A DNA stretch of 51,093 nt from UBA7985 sp965661545 (GTDB taxonomy: Bacteria; Pseudomonadota; Alphaproteobacteria; UBA7985), in NCBI GenBank assembly GCA_965661545.1, contig CBFIEF010000019.1, forward strand, positions 1-51,093, read 5' to 3'. The first letter of the stretch is position 1. Each line of letters begins with the position of its first letter. Made by a program: the position numbers and the translations under genes. This document shows positions 34,084 to 41,335 of the stretch, piece after piece. The notes beneath the pieces were generated by a model that did no database searches, was not told where the DNA came from, and saw only the letters and a list, made by a program, of their open reading frames with translations.

Positions 34084-35033
34084 TGACTGAGACCTTGCTA
34101 GAGTTGAAGGGGCTGGAAGTCACCTTCAAGACCCGTCGGGGCACCCTGAAAGCGGTCGATGACCTCTCACTGAGCATCAACAAAGGCGAAATTCTTGGCA
34201 TCGTGGGCGAGTCCGGCGCGGGTAAGTCAATGACGGGCGCCGCCATCATCGGACTAATCGACCCACCGGGCCGTGTTTCCGCCGGTGAAGTCTGGTTTGA
34301 GCAGGAGCGCGTGGACGCCCGTCCCGAAAGCCTGCGCGGACGGCAGATTTCCATGGTGTTTCAGGATCCTCTGACCAGCCTCAACCCTTTGCGCACCGTT
34401 GGCGATCAGCTGATCGAGACCATTCTGGTGCATATGGACGTGACCAAGGCCGAAGCGATCCAGCGCGCACGCGATGGTTTGGCCGAAGTTGGCATCGACC
34501 CCGACCGCCTCAACGCCTACCCCCACGCCTTTTCTGGCGGTATGCGGCAGCGCGTGGTGATTGCTTTGGCTCTGGCGACCGAACCCAAACTGGTGATCGC
34601 AGACGAGCCAACCACGGCGCTTGATGTTTCCGTGCAAGCGCAGGTTCTCGACTTGCTCAAAAAGCTGTGTCGGGAGCGTGGAACGTCGGTCATGCTCATC
34701 ACCCACGATATGGGTGTGATTGCCCAGACCAGCGACCGGATCGCCGTCATGTACGCGGGCCGCCTTGCTGAAATCGGCAACACGCGGGAGGTTCTGACCA
34801 ACCCGCAGCATCCCTATACACAGGGCCTGATGGCCTCGACCCCCAGCGTGGACGCCAAGTCCTTTGGTAAGGAGCTGTTCCAAATCCCCGGTTCCATGCC
34901 CAAGCTCGACGCCCTACCCACCGGCTGCGCCTTTAACCCCCGCTGCAATCAAGTGCACGAGCGCTGCAAGACGGAGCGCCCGGCTTTGATGGCTGACCGA
35001 GCAGCATGCTGGTTAATGGAGAATGCGTCGTGA
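34083..35033 (+). CDS. Dpp/Opp-type ABC importer ATP-binding protein, DppD-like
   Basis: A 316-residue ATPase with Walker A GESGAGKSMTG near residue 40, signature FSGGMRQRVVIALALA, Walker B LVIADEPTTALDV and the H-loop LLITHDMG. The C-terminal oligopeptide-transporter extension is complete, with the cysteine-rich GCAFNPRCNQVHERCKTERP motif near residues 280-300 that in some members carries an iron-sulfur cluster. It powers uptake together with the DppF-like ATPase. Its TGA overlaps the next gene's GTG start (GTGA). Confidence 0.93.
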   Translation: MTETLLELKGLEVTFKTRRGTLKAVDDLSLSINKGEILGIVGESGAGKSMTGAAIIGLIDPPGRVSAGEVWFEQERVDARPESLRGRQISMVFQDPLTSLNPLRTVGDQLIETILVHMDVTKAEAIQRARDGLAEVGIDPDRLNAYPHAFSGGMRQRVVIALALATEPKLVIADEPTTALDVSVQAQVLDLLKKLCRERGTSVMLITHDMGVIAQTSDRIAVMYAGRLAEIGNTREVLTNPQHPYTQGLMASTPSVDAKSFGKELFQIPGSMPKLDALPTGCAFNPRCNQVHERCKTERPALMADRAACWLMENAS

Positions 35034-35848
35034 GCTTCGTTGTTGCCAAAGACCTCTGTCGCACCTTCGACCTGTCCGAGCCGTGGATTGTTCGTAAGTT
35101 GACCATGCGGCCCAAGCGCTTGCTCAAGGCCGTCGATACCGTGAATTTTGAGATCGAACGCGGGACGACTTATGCTCTGGTGGGCGAGTCTGGCTCGGGC
35201 AAATCGACCATCGCCAATATGGTTGTGGGCCTGCTGTCGCCATCGTCTGGCTCGATCACCATCGATGGCCAGAACCTCAGCGACGCGTCTATGAGTCGGC
35301 AGGAGCAACAGCTGTTGCGCCGCCGGATTCAAATGGTCTTCCAAAGCCCTTACGCCAGCCTAAATCCACGCTGGAAAGTGGGGGATATTCTCAGCGAACC
35401 CATGCGCGCCTTTAACCTGATCGACGGCGTCACCGCGCAGCGAAAGCGAGTGGCCGAACTGCTGGAACAGGTCGGGATGAGCGAAACGGATGCAGGCAAG
35501 TATCCGCACGAGTTCTCCGGTGGACAACGCCAGCGTATTTCCATCGCACGGGCACTGGCCAGCCAGCCCGAGGTCATCGTTTGTGATGAGCCAACCTCGG
35601 CGCTCGACGTGTCGGTGCAGGCGCAAGTCCTGAATCTGCTGAAAGCGCTGCAAAAAGATTTCGGCCTGACCTACTTGTTCATCACCCACGACTTGGCCGT
35701 CGTTTCGACCATGGCCAACAAGATTGGCGTGCTTAATCAGGGTGTATTGGTCGAAGAACAGGAAACGGCCAAACTGTTCTCTGAACCGCAGCAGGATTAT
35801 ACGAAAATGCTGCTTTCTTCGGCGCCAAAGATTGAGTTCAGCAGCTAA
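35030..35848 (+). CDS. Dpp/Opp-type ABC importer ATP-binding protein, DppF-like (short)
   Basis: A 272-residue ATPase with Walker A GESGSGKSTI near residue 52, signature FSGGQRQRISIARALA, Walker B VIVCDEPTSALDV and the H-loop FITHDLAVV. I start it at the GTG at 35030 (four-base GTGA overlap with the upstream ATPase) rather than the ATG at 35006. It ends shortly after the EPQQDYTKMLLSSAP segment and lacks the C-terminal cysteine-containing extension that its partner retains, so it is some 50 residues shorter than usual. The stop is followed at once by a strong terminator, so this is probably the natural end and not a frameshift. Confidence 0.92.
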   Translation: MSFVVAKDLCRTFDLSEPWIVRKLTMRPKRLLKAVDTVNFEIERGTTYALVGESGSGKSTIANMVVGLLSPSSGSITIDGQNLSDASMSRQEQQLLRRRIQMVFQSPYASLNPRWKVGDILSEPMRAFNLIDGVTAQRKRVAELLEQVGMSETDAGKYPHEFSGGQRQRISIARALASQPEVIVCDEPTSALDVSVQAQVLNLLKALQKDFGLTYLFITHDLAVVSTMANKIGVLNQGVLVEEQETAKLFSEPQQDYTKMLLSSAPKIEFSS

Positions 35849-35871
35849 GCCCGCTGCGCCGTTTTGACAGA

Positions 35872-35909
35872 AAAAAAGCGCCCCGGGATCGGTCTTGGGG
35901 CGCTTTTTT
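35872..35909. terminator. Strong bidirectional Rho-independent terminator
   Basis: AAAAAAGCGCCCC (35872-35884) pairs with GGGGCGCTTTTTT (35897-35909) around a 12-base loop. It closes the five-gene importer operon and can also end the leftward transcript of the ABM gene at 35955. Confidence 0.92.
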
Positions 35910-35954
35910 ATGGCTCAGAGCGCGAAGCTCCAAGCCAGTTCGTAGACGGACACT

Positions 35955-36248
35955 TTAGTCCGCGTTGTGGAAGTAGCTGACGGTGAATTCGCCTTCCAAA
36001 TGCGGACCAAGGAATTCCATGAGGCCCGTTTCAACGCGGAACTTCAAATAAGCCTGATGATGCTCTTTGGATGCCCACTTTTCATAGAGATAAACGGTCT
36101 TCTGGTCTTCACCCAACCACGTTTCAATGTGCTCAAAGCCATCGTACGCGCGCGTCAGGACATACCCATCCGCGCTCTTGCTCCAATCGATAAAGGCTTG
36201 CGCGCCCGACTCAGAAAACGCTGCTTGTGCGACAACGACAATACTCAT
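35955..36248 (-). CDS. Antibiotic biosynthesis monooxygenase (ABM) domain protein
   Basis: A 97-residue ABM-type dimeric alpha/beta barrel, the clearest of the set: IVVVAQAAFSESGAQAFIDW, then GYVLTRAYDGFEHIETWLG, the strand KTVYLYEKWASKEHHQAYLKFR, which matches the ABM consensus 'f.l.E.w.s.ea...H', and VETGLMEFLGPHLEGEF. Members are small quinol or aromatic monooxygenases without cofactor, or related enzymes. It lies 99 bases downstream of a tandem barrel protein on the same strand and shares the strong terminator at 35872 with the converging importer operon. Confidence 0.82.
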   Translation of the reverse strand: MSIVVVAQAAFSESGAQAFIDWSKSADGYVLTRAYDGFEHIETWLGEDQKTVYLYEKWASKEHHQAYLKFRVETGLMEFLGPHLEGEFTVSYFHNAD

Positions 36249-36347
36249 TTTTCTTCCCCATAATCAGCGGTTCATTGACCAAAAGTCACCGGCGAGGACC
36301 GCGTCCCACCAGGACAAAACTCGATGACGAGATGGCCTTAACTGACC

Positions 36348-36881
36348 CTAATCGAGGGCCGCGGGCTCAACCCGCCAGACGCGGGCTTGTTCATTGATGC
36401 GCTCGATGTGCTCCTTGATCTCCGGGCGCTGAAGGTGAGCATCGTGCTCGGCCTGTGACGCATGGGTTGTCAAAAGCACCAGAACGCTGTGGTCATCCAC
36501 GACCCCAAACACTTCATCACGCGTCAGGCGTTTTTCGTCAGAGGTCCAGGCATCCATCCACTCTTGCGCGGTCTCATTCTCAAACGTCCAAAGCCCGAAA
36601 TACGTACCAGGGCCATCAGCCTCGGTGATCTCTCGCGCCTCATAAATGGTGGACGTCTCATCCATGCGCTTGATGTGTGCAGCGACCTCAGGATCCGCAC
36701 CATGCTTGAGCAGAGCGTCGCGGTCAGACACTTCCCAAGTAAAGAGAACCTGACCGGGTGAAACAATACCCACATGTTCTTCAGAAGTAAAACCTGTGCG
36801 ATCCGAAGCCGCTTTATTATAGAATTCCAGCCATTCCTCGGCGTGTGATTCACTAAACTTGCTCAACGTCGCGATTCTCAT
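36348..36881 (-). CDS. Tandem alpha/beta-barrel-like protein of unknown function
   Basis: A 177-residue protein composed of two ferredoxin-like halves. Residues 1-85 run RIATLSKFSESHAEEWLEFY ... GQVLFTWEVSDRDALLKH ... PEVAAHIKRMDE, and residues 90-177 run TYFGLWTFENETAQEWMDAW ... HSVLVLLTTHASQAEHDAHLQRPEIKEHIERINE. The matching 'PE(V/I)..HI.R(M/I)(D/N)E' ends show internal duplication. It is probably a cytosolic pseudo-dimeric barrel related to ABM proteins; no catalytic site is evident. It is co-directional with and upstream of the ABM gene. Confidence 0.75.
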   Translation of the reverse strand: MRIATLSKFSESHAEEWLEFYNKAASDRTGFTSEEHVGIVSPGQVLFTWEVSDRDALLKHGADPEVAAHIKRMDETSTIYEAREITEADGPGTYFGLWTFENETAQEWMDAWTSDEKRLTRDEVFGVVDDHSVLVLLTTHASQAEHDAHLQRPEIKEHIERINEQARVWRVEPAALD

Positions 36882-36932
36882 GATTTACTCCCGTTTTTTC
36901 CAATCCTCAGCCTCGTTTAGTATCGTTTATAT

Positions 36933-36950
36933 GCAAAATTATTTTTTTGC
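36933..36950. promoter_or_regulatory. Inverted repeat GCAAAA-N6-TTTTGC upstream of the barrel gene
   Basis: A perfect six-base inverted repeat in AT-rich DNA 52-69 bases before the start of the gene at 36348-36881. It is a candidate operator or promoter element only. Confidence 0.3.
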
Positions 36951-37070
36951 TTTTGAGATGTATTACTCACGCAACCCGCTCAATAAGAGATTTTGGTCTA
37001 TAAAGAGAGCGTATCTTTTCATTTTGGTGGTTATATTGCCCGTTGTGAAAAGGCCTGTGCAGGCTTTTGA

Positions 37071-38288
37071 TCAACGCCGAAATGGCTGCACTTTGAAATA
37101 GGCGAGCGACCGCCACAGCCATTCAAGTGGGCCAAAGCGGAAGCGCTTGAGCCATAAGGGCGAGAGGGCGAGTTGCAGCACCCACACCGCCACCACAATC
37201 AGCACCTGCCCCCACCGTTCCACCTGCCCAAACAGCCCCAGCCCGAAGCCATAGAAGATTGCCGTGCAAAGCATGGATTGCAGGATATAATTGGTAAATG
37301 CCAATTGGCCGACCGCGGCCAGACAGTGCTGAAAAGTGGGCCAAAGCTTTGATTGAACCAGGCGCATGATCAGCGCGATATAGGCCGCAGCGATGCCCAG
37401 ACTGCCGATATAGTTCAGCAGCTGGCCCGGTCCAACGAGAGCAAAGAGCGGATCCCATACCCGAGCGCTCAGCATCACCGCACTCAGCACGACCAGCGGC
37501 AGCCCGATGACTCCGCCCACCAGCGCCATGGTCCAATAAAATCGAGGACTGCGTTCAGCTGAGAGGATGCCAAGTTTGTACAGACCCATCCCAATGACCA
37601 TCAGCCCACCAGCGCGCCAGAACAGAAAGATTGGGATGTAACTCTGCAGCTCGATCGAGGTGCCGGCTCGCACACCGAACGCATCGAACCAGCTTCCCTG
37701 ATACCCCTGAATTTCTGCTGCGATCGCTTCGGCCGAGGGCAACAGACCGTAAACAAGGTTTACCACTTCCCCCTCACTGCTCAGCCACAGACCGACAATG
37801 CTCAAGGAAGGAGCCACGCTTAGCATGATGACGCCGGTCAAGAACAACCAACGCACGCGAAAACCGCGGAACCAAAAGACGACAAACGCCGCGACTGCAT
37901 AGGCGACGAGGATGTCGCCAAACCAGATTAAATAAGCGTGGATCAACCCAAACAGCAGCAGCCAGCCGTTTCGCCGATAAAAGAAGGCAAAGGACGACCG
38001 TCCCGCTGCATCCCGTCGCTTGGTCGCAAGGATAATTCCGGCGCCAAACAAAATGGAGAAAATGGCCATGAACTTCATGTCTGCAAAGGCATGACTCAAA
38101 GCCCAAACCCACCAATTCAAACCTGACAGGTCCATGTGCAAGGATGGGTTGGAGTAGGCCGCGCTGATCATGGCAAACCCCTGAATGTTCATAATCAGGA
38201 TTCCAAGAAGCGCGAAACCGCGAAGCACATCGAGCGAGGCTAAGCGTTGGCTCGACGATGTTGGGTGGGCAGCAGATGTATCTGACAT
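37071..38288 (-). CDS. DUF418 / YeiB-type membrane protein
   Basis: A 405-residue inner-membrane protein with about ten helices. The N-terminal SLDVLRGFALLGILIMNIQGFAM is the classic YeiB start, with LSHAFADMKFMAIFSILFGAG following. The C-terminal third, with FTNYILQSMLCTAIFYGFGLG and the closing LSPLWLKRFRFGPLEWLWRSL, is the DUF418 domain. The function is unknown; the family is related to acyltransferase-3-type membrane proteins. The start at 38288 (MSDTSAAHP) is chosen over an upstream frame opening at 38357. Confidence 0.88.
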   Translation of the reverse strand: MSDTSAAHPTSSSQRLASLDVLRGFALLGILIMNIQGFAMISAAYSNPSLHMDLSGLNWWVWALSHAFADMKFMAIFSILFGAGIILATKRRDAAGRSSFAFFYRRNGWLLLFGLIHAYLIWFGDILVAYAVAAFVVFWFRGFRVRWLFLTGVIMLSVAPSLSIVGLWLSSEGEVVNLVYGLLPSAEAIAAEIQGYQGSWFDAFGVRAGTSIELQSYIPIFLFWRAGGLMVIGMGLYKLGILSAERSPRFYWTMALVGGVIGLPLVVLSAVMLSARVWDPLFALVGPGQLLNYIGSLGIAAAYIALIMRLVQSKLWPTFQHCLAAVGQLAFTNYILQSMLCTAIFYGFGLGLFGQVERWGQVLIVVAVWVLQLALSPLWLKRFRFGPLEWLWRSLAYFKVQPFRR

Positions 38289-38463
38289 GGTCTGAACCTC
38301 AACTGAAAACCGGCCCAAGTCCAGTAAACTGGCAAACTCGCCGCCTTTAGAGGTCACCGGGATAAGCAGTTTCCCACTATTCTGCGTGACTCATGCTCAC
38401 CGACGCCACTAAACTACTCTAGTAGGTTTTTAGTTCATTAGTTTGGTTGCGTTGCATCGCGAA

Positions 38464-38976
38464 ATGGCATCACCGAAGATCTCACGCTTGGCAAGAGTTG
38501 GCCTGGTCGCACTGGATACAATTTGCATGTGGTGCGCGATGTCGATCTTTTACGGCTTGAACGTAATTTTGGCAGAAGTGCAGCAGCTAGAGGCGATTGA
38601 CTTTAACCCGTTGTTCTTCGTTGGCTTCACCAACAAAGGCGCGACGCTCGCGCTATTGCTAGGCCCCGTTTTGATGATCACCTTGCGCGCCCTCGGTCGA
38701 ACCCAAATCTGGGATTATGTCATGGCGGCGATCGCTGCAATGGCTCTGGTCATGCTGACCCGGTACGCAACGTGTTCGTTTGGCACCTTCGAGCAGCACA
38801 TATATTACGACTTGTTTGAAGCCAATTTAGACTACCAGACCCAGTGTGCTTATTTCTCGCTGCTGAATTTTGTACTGGCCGTCCCCAAATCCATCACGGT
38901 CTCGATCTCCTTTGGCCTGCTTCAGCGATTCTTCCAAAAGCGACTGTTCCCAAACCTGCAAGCAGTCTCAACGTAG
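38464..38976 (+). CDS. Hypothetical four-helix membrane protein
   Basis: A 170-residue protein with four hydrophobic segments, near residues 15-35 (LDTICMWCAMSIFYGLNVI), 55-75 (LALLLGPVLMITLRAL), 85-105 (VMAAIAAMALVMLTRYA) and 130-160 (YFSLLNFVLAVPKSITVSISFG). I do not recognise the family. The ATG at 38464 is preferred to a TTG at 38443; neither has a strong ribosome binding site. It is divergent from the DUF418 gene and stands alone. Confidence 0.6.
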   Translation: MASPKISRLARVGLVALDTICMWCAMSIFYGLNVILAEVQQLEAIDFNPLFFVGFTNKGATLALLLGPVLMITLRALGRTQIWDYVMAAIAAMALVMLTRYATCSFGTFEQHIYYDLFEANLDYQTQCAYFSLLNFVLAVPKSITVSISFGLLQRFFQKRLFPNLQAVST

Positions 38977-39109
38977 CAGCACCCCAATCCCGTCTCCATC
39001 CGCAGTGCTCAAAATATGGACTCGCCTAGCTTTTTAGAACTGATAAGCTGCAAATTCGTAGTAATTTCCTCTAGAAATCGACGACTTCAAGGACGGAGAT
39101 CCCAGAACC

Positions 39110-39652
39110 ATGAAAATCAAGGCTGGCGATACACTCGACGACATCACACTCCCCACCGCAGACGGCACCCCGTTTAGTCTGTCAGAAACGCGCGGCAAAA
39201 AAGTCCTGCTGACCTTTTATCGTGTCGCAGGCTGCACGTTCTGCAACATGCGCCTGATGGAAATCAAACGACGGTTTTCGGAGCTTGGCGATAACTTTAC
39301 CCATGTAGGCATCTTCCACGCTCCCGTTGACGCCTTGAAGTCCACCGTTGATCGCCACGGCAGCCTTCCCTTCCCGCTTCTGGCGGATGAAAGCTTTGAG
39401 ACGTTTGAGAAATACGAGATTGAGCGCTCAATGCCCAAGGTTATGATGGCGGCGTTGCTGAAAGGGACAGCGGTCCTGCCCGCACTGCTGAAAGGCTTCA
39501 TTCCCATGCCCTTTCACGGCCATTTCGATATCGCCGTGACTGACGTTTTGATCAACGAGGAGGGTATCGTGGAAGACGTGTTTTATGCCCAGCGCACCGC
39601 TGCAGACCACCTCGACTTCAAAACCGTCAGGGCCTTTGCGTTGAGGTCGTAA
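39110..39652 (+). CDS. Peroxiredoxin-like (AhpC/TSA, thioredoxin-fold) protein
   Basis: A 180-residue thioredoxin-fold protein. It opens with KAGDTLDDITLPTADGTPFSLSE and KKVLLTFYRVAGCTFCNMRLMEIKRRF, placing a CxxC pair (about residues 44 and 47) where peroxiredoxins have the peroxidatic cysteine; the middle has VGIFHAPVDALKSTVDRHG and FPLLADES. This is the peroxiredoxin-like group rather than classical AhpC. It probably reduces peroxides or acts as a thiol oxidoreductase in the cytosol. The ATG follows GGACGGAGA. Confidence 0.85.
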   Translation: MKIKAGDTLDDITLPTADGTPFSLSETRGKKVLLTFYRVAGCTFCNMRLMEIKRRFSELGDNFTHVGIFHAPVDALKSTVDRHGSLPFPLLADESFETFEKYEIERSMPKVMMAALLKGTAVLPALLKGFIPMPFHGHFDIAVTDVLINEEGIVEDVFYAQRTAADHLDFKTVRAFALRS

Positions 39653-39868
39653 GGCGCTCTGTAACGCCCTGCCCTTGGATCGAGGCTCGCAATGATAATA
39701 CATTCCAAAAACTAGAATTGCGTTATGGCGCGATGCCGCTGCGCAAGGATTTTTCAGTTTTTCGAGCTTGCTGCCCCTTAAAAATCTATAAGGTGGTGTG
39801 CACTTAAAGGGCGCGGGCAATGGTCTTGACCCTGCATTTAGTTTCCCACCACACGAAAGGCTTTCACG

Positions 39869-40921
39869 ATGTCGAAGCAGAATAACTCAGTCATTGATTT
39901 GATCGGAAACACGCCCTGCGTGAAAATCCAAAGAATAGCGCCCGATCACGTCTCGATGTACGTGAAGCTTGAAGCTGCAAACCCCGGCGGTTCGGTCAAA
40001 GATCGCTTGGCGATGAACATCATCGAGCAGGCTGAAAAAGACGGCTCCCTCAAGCCTGGTCAGACTGTCGTTGAGGCAACCAGCGGCAACACAGGCATTG
40101 GCTTAGCCATGGTCTGCGCGGCCAAGGGCTATCCGCTCGTCATCGTCATGGCGGAGAGTTTCAGCATTGAGCGGCGGAAGCTGATGCGGTTCTTGGGCGC
40201 ACAGGTTGTTTTGACCCCCAAAGAGGGAAAGGCTTTGGGCATGATCGAAAAAGTGCGTGAACTCGTTGATCAAAACGGCTGGTTCTGGGCGCAGCAATTC
40301 GAAAACAAAGCAAACGCCGACATCCACGAAGCCACCACAGGCGCCGAGATCGTTCGAGACTTCAAGGATACGGGCCTCGACTACTGGGTCACCGGCTACG
40401 GCACAGGCGGCACCGTCTCTGGCGTGTCACGCGTGCTGAAGCGCGAGATGCCGAATACGAAAATCATTCTCAGTGAGCCAACCAACGCGGGCTTGATTGC
40501 CAGCGGTGTGAAGCAGGAGCGGAACGCAGATGGCACGCCGTCGGTGACGCACCCAGCCTGGTCGCCGCACCTAATCCAAGGGTGGACACCAGACTTCATT
40601 GCCGACGTGCTACAGGAAGCTGTGGACAAGGATTACGCGGACGTACTGGTGCCCGCAGACGATCAGTCTTCGATCCAATGGTCTCGTCGCTTGGCGAAGG
40701 AAGAAGGCATTTTCACCGGCATATCTGGCGGTGCGAGTTTCGCCGCCGCCATTGAAACCGCCAAGGCCGCGCCCGCTGGCTCAACCATCTTGGCCATGCT
40801 GGCAGATACCGGTGAGCGCTACCTGTCATCCATGCTGTTCGACGGCATCGATGAGTGGATGAGTGACGAAGAAAAAGCCATCGCACAATCCACGCCATCT
40901 GGGCAGTTTCCAGCCGCCTAA
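39869..40921 (+). CDS. cysK: Cysteine synthase A (O-acetylserine sulfhydrylase)
   Basis: A 350-residue fold-type II PLP enzyme. The PLP lysine is in NPGGSVKDRLAMN (about residue 46), the substrate loop is VEATSGNTGIGLAM and the phosphate loop is VTGYGTGGTVSG. GIFTGISGGASFAAAI in the C-terminal half is also typical. It makes cysteine from O-acetylserine and sulfide in the cytosol. It is 25-30 residues longer than E. coli CysK because of an insertion near residues 213-225 and a longer tail. It has AAAGG before the ATG and its own upstream region of about 215 bases; a hairpin follows the stop. Confidence 0.9.
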   Translation: MSKQNNSVIDLIGNTPCVKIQRIAPDHVSMYVKLEAANPGGSVKDRLAMNIIEQAEKDGSLKPGQTVVEATSGNTGIGLAMVCAAKGYPLVIVMAESFSIERRKLMRFLGAQVVLTPKEGKALGMIEKVRELVDQNGWFWAQQFENKANADIHEATTGAEIVRDFKDTGLDYWVTGYGTGGTVSGVSRVLKREMPNTKIILSEPTNAGLIASGVKQERNADGTPSVTHPAWSPHLIQGWTPDFIADVLQEAVDKDYADVLVPADDQSSIQWSRRLAKEEGIFTGISGGASFAAAIETAKAAPAGSTILAMLADTGERYLSSMLFDGIDEWMSDEEKAIAQSTPSGQFPAA

Positions 40922-40928
40922 AACAAAC

Positions 40929-40960
40929 CAGGGGCCTGATCTTTTGCGGTGAGGCCCCTG
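40929..40960. terminator. Hairpin between converging cysK and slyX
   Basis: CAGGGGCCT (40929-40937) and AGGCCCCTG (40952-40960) form nine perfect pairs around a 14-base loop. There is no T-run, so termination strength is uncertain. Confidence 0.55.
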
Positions 40961-40976
40961 TCTCTGTGACGGGTGA

Positions 40977-41177
40977 TCAATAGTGGGGAGGCCGCGTGTC
41001 TTCCGGGGGCAGTTGCAGCGCGTCGTTGTCCTCAACGTGATGCTCGCGCAGACGCACAACCTCCGCAATCAGCTGGTCGATCTGGTCTTGCTGCTTGGCG
41101 ACAACATCACTCAAATCGCCCAAAACAGTTTCGTAATGCGCCAGTCTGATTTCCAGCTCTATGATTGCATCGCTCAT
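40977..41177 (-). CDS. slyX: SlyX family protein
   Basis: A 66-residue protein predicted to be a coiled coil for most of its length (IIELEIRLAHYETVLGDLSD, then VVAKQQDQIDQLIAEVVRLRE) and ending in PPHY, the characteristic SlyX C-terminus. The function of SlyX is not established. The ATG at 41177 is chosen because the conserved start MSDAIIELE begins there. It converges with cysK and is divergent from the acyl-CoA synthetase gene. Confidence 0.88.
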   Translation of the reverse strand: MSDAIIELEIRLAHYETVLGDLSDVVAKQQDQIDQLIAEVVRLREHHVEDNDALQLPPEDTRPPHY

Positions 41178-41335
41178 GTGGGTCTCTGTGTCGCAAGGAT
41201 GGGAAGGTCTCTGGCCTCTCAAGTGCGGCTTTGCCCCGCGGAATGCAATGACAAATCTAGCCTCTGCCCCCTTGGCGCACTACCGTATCGATTGAATGAG
41301 ACCTCGCGCTATTGCCACTCTAAGGACCACCCTTG

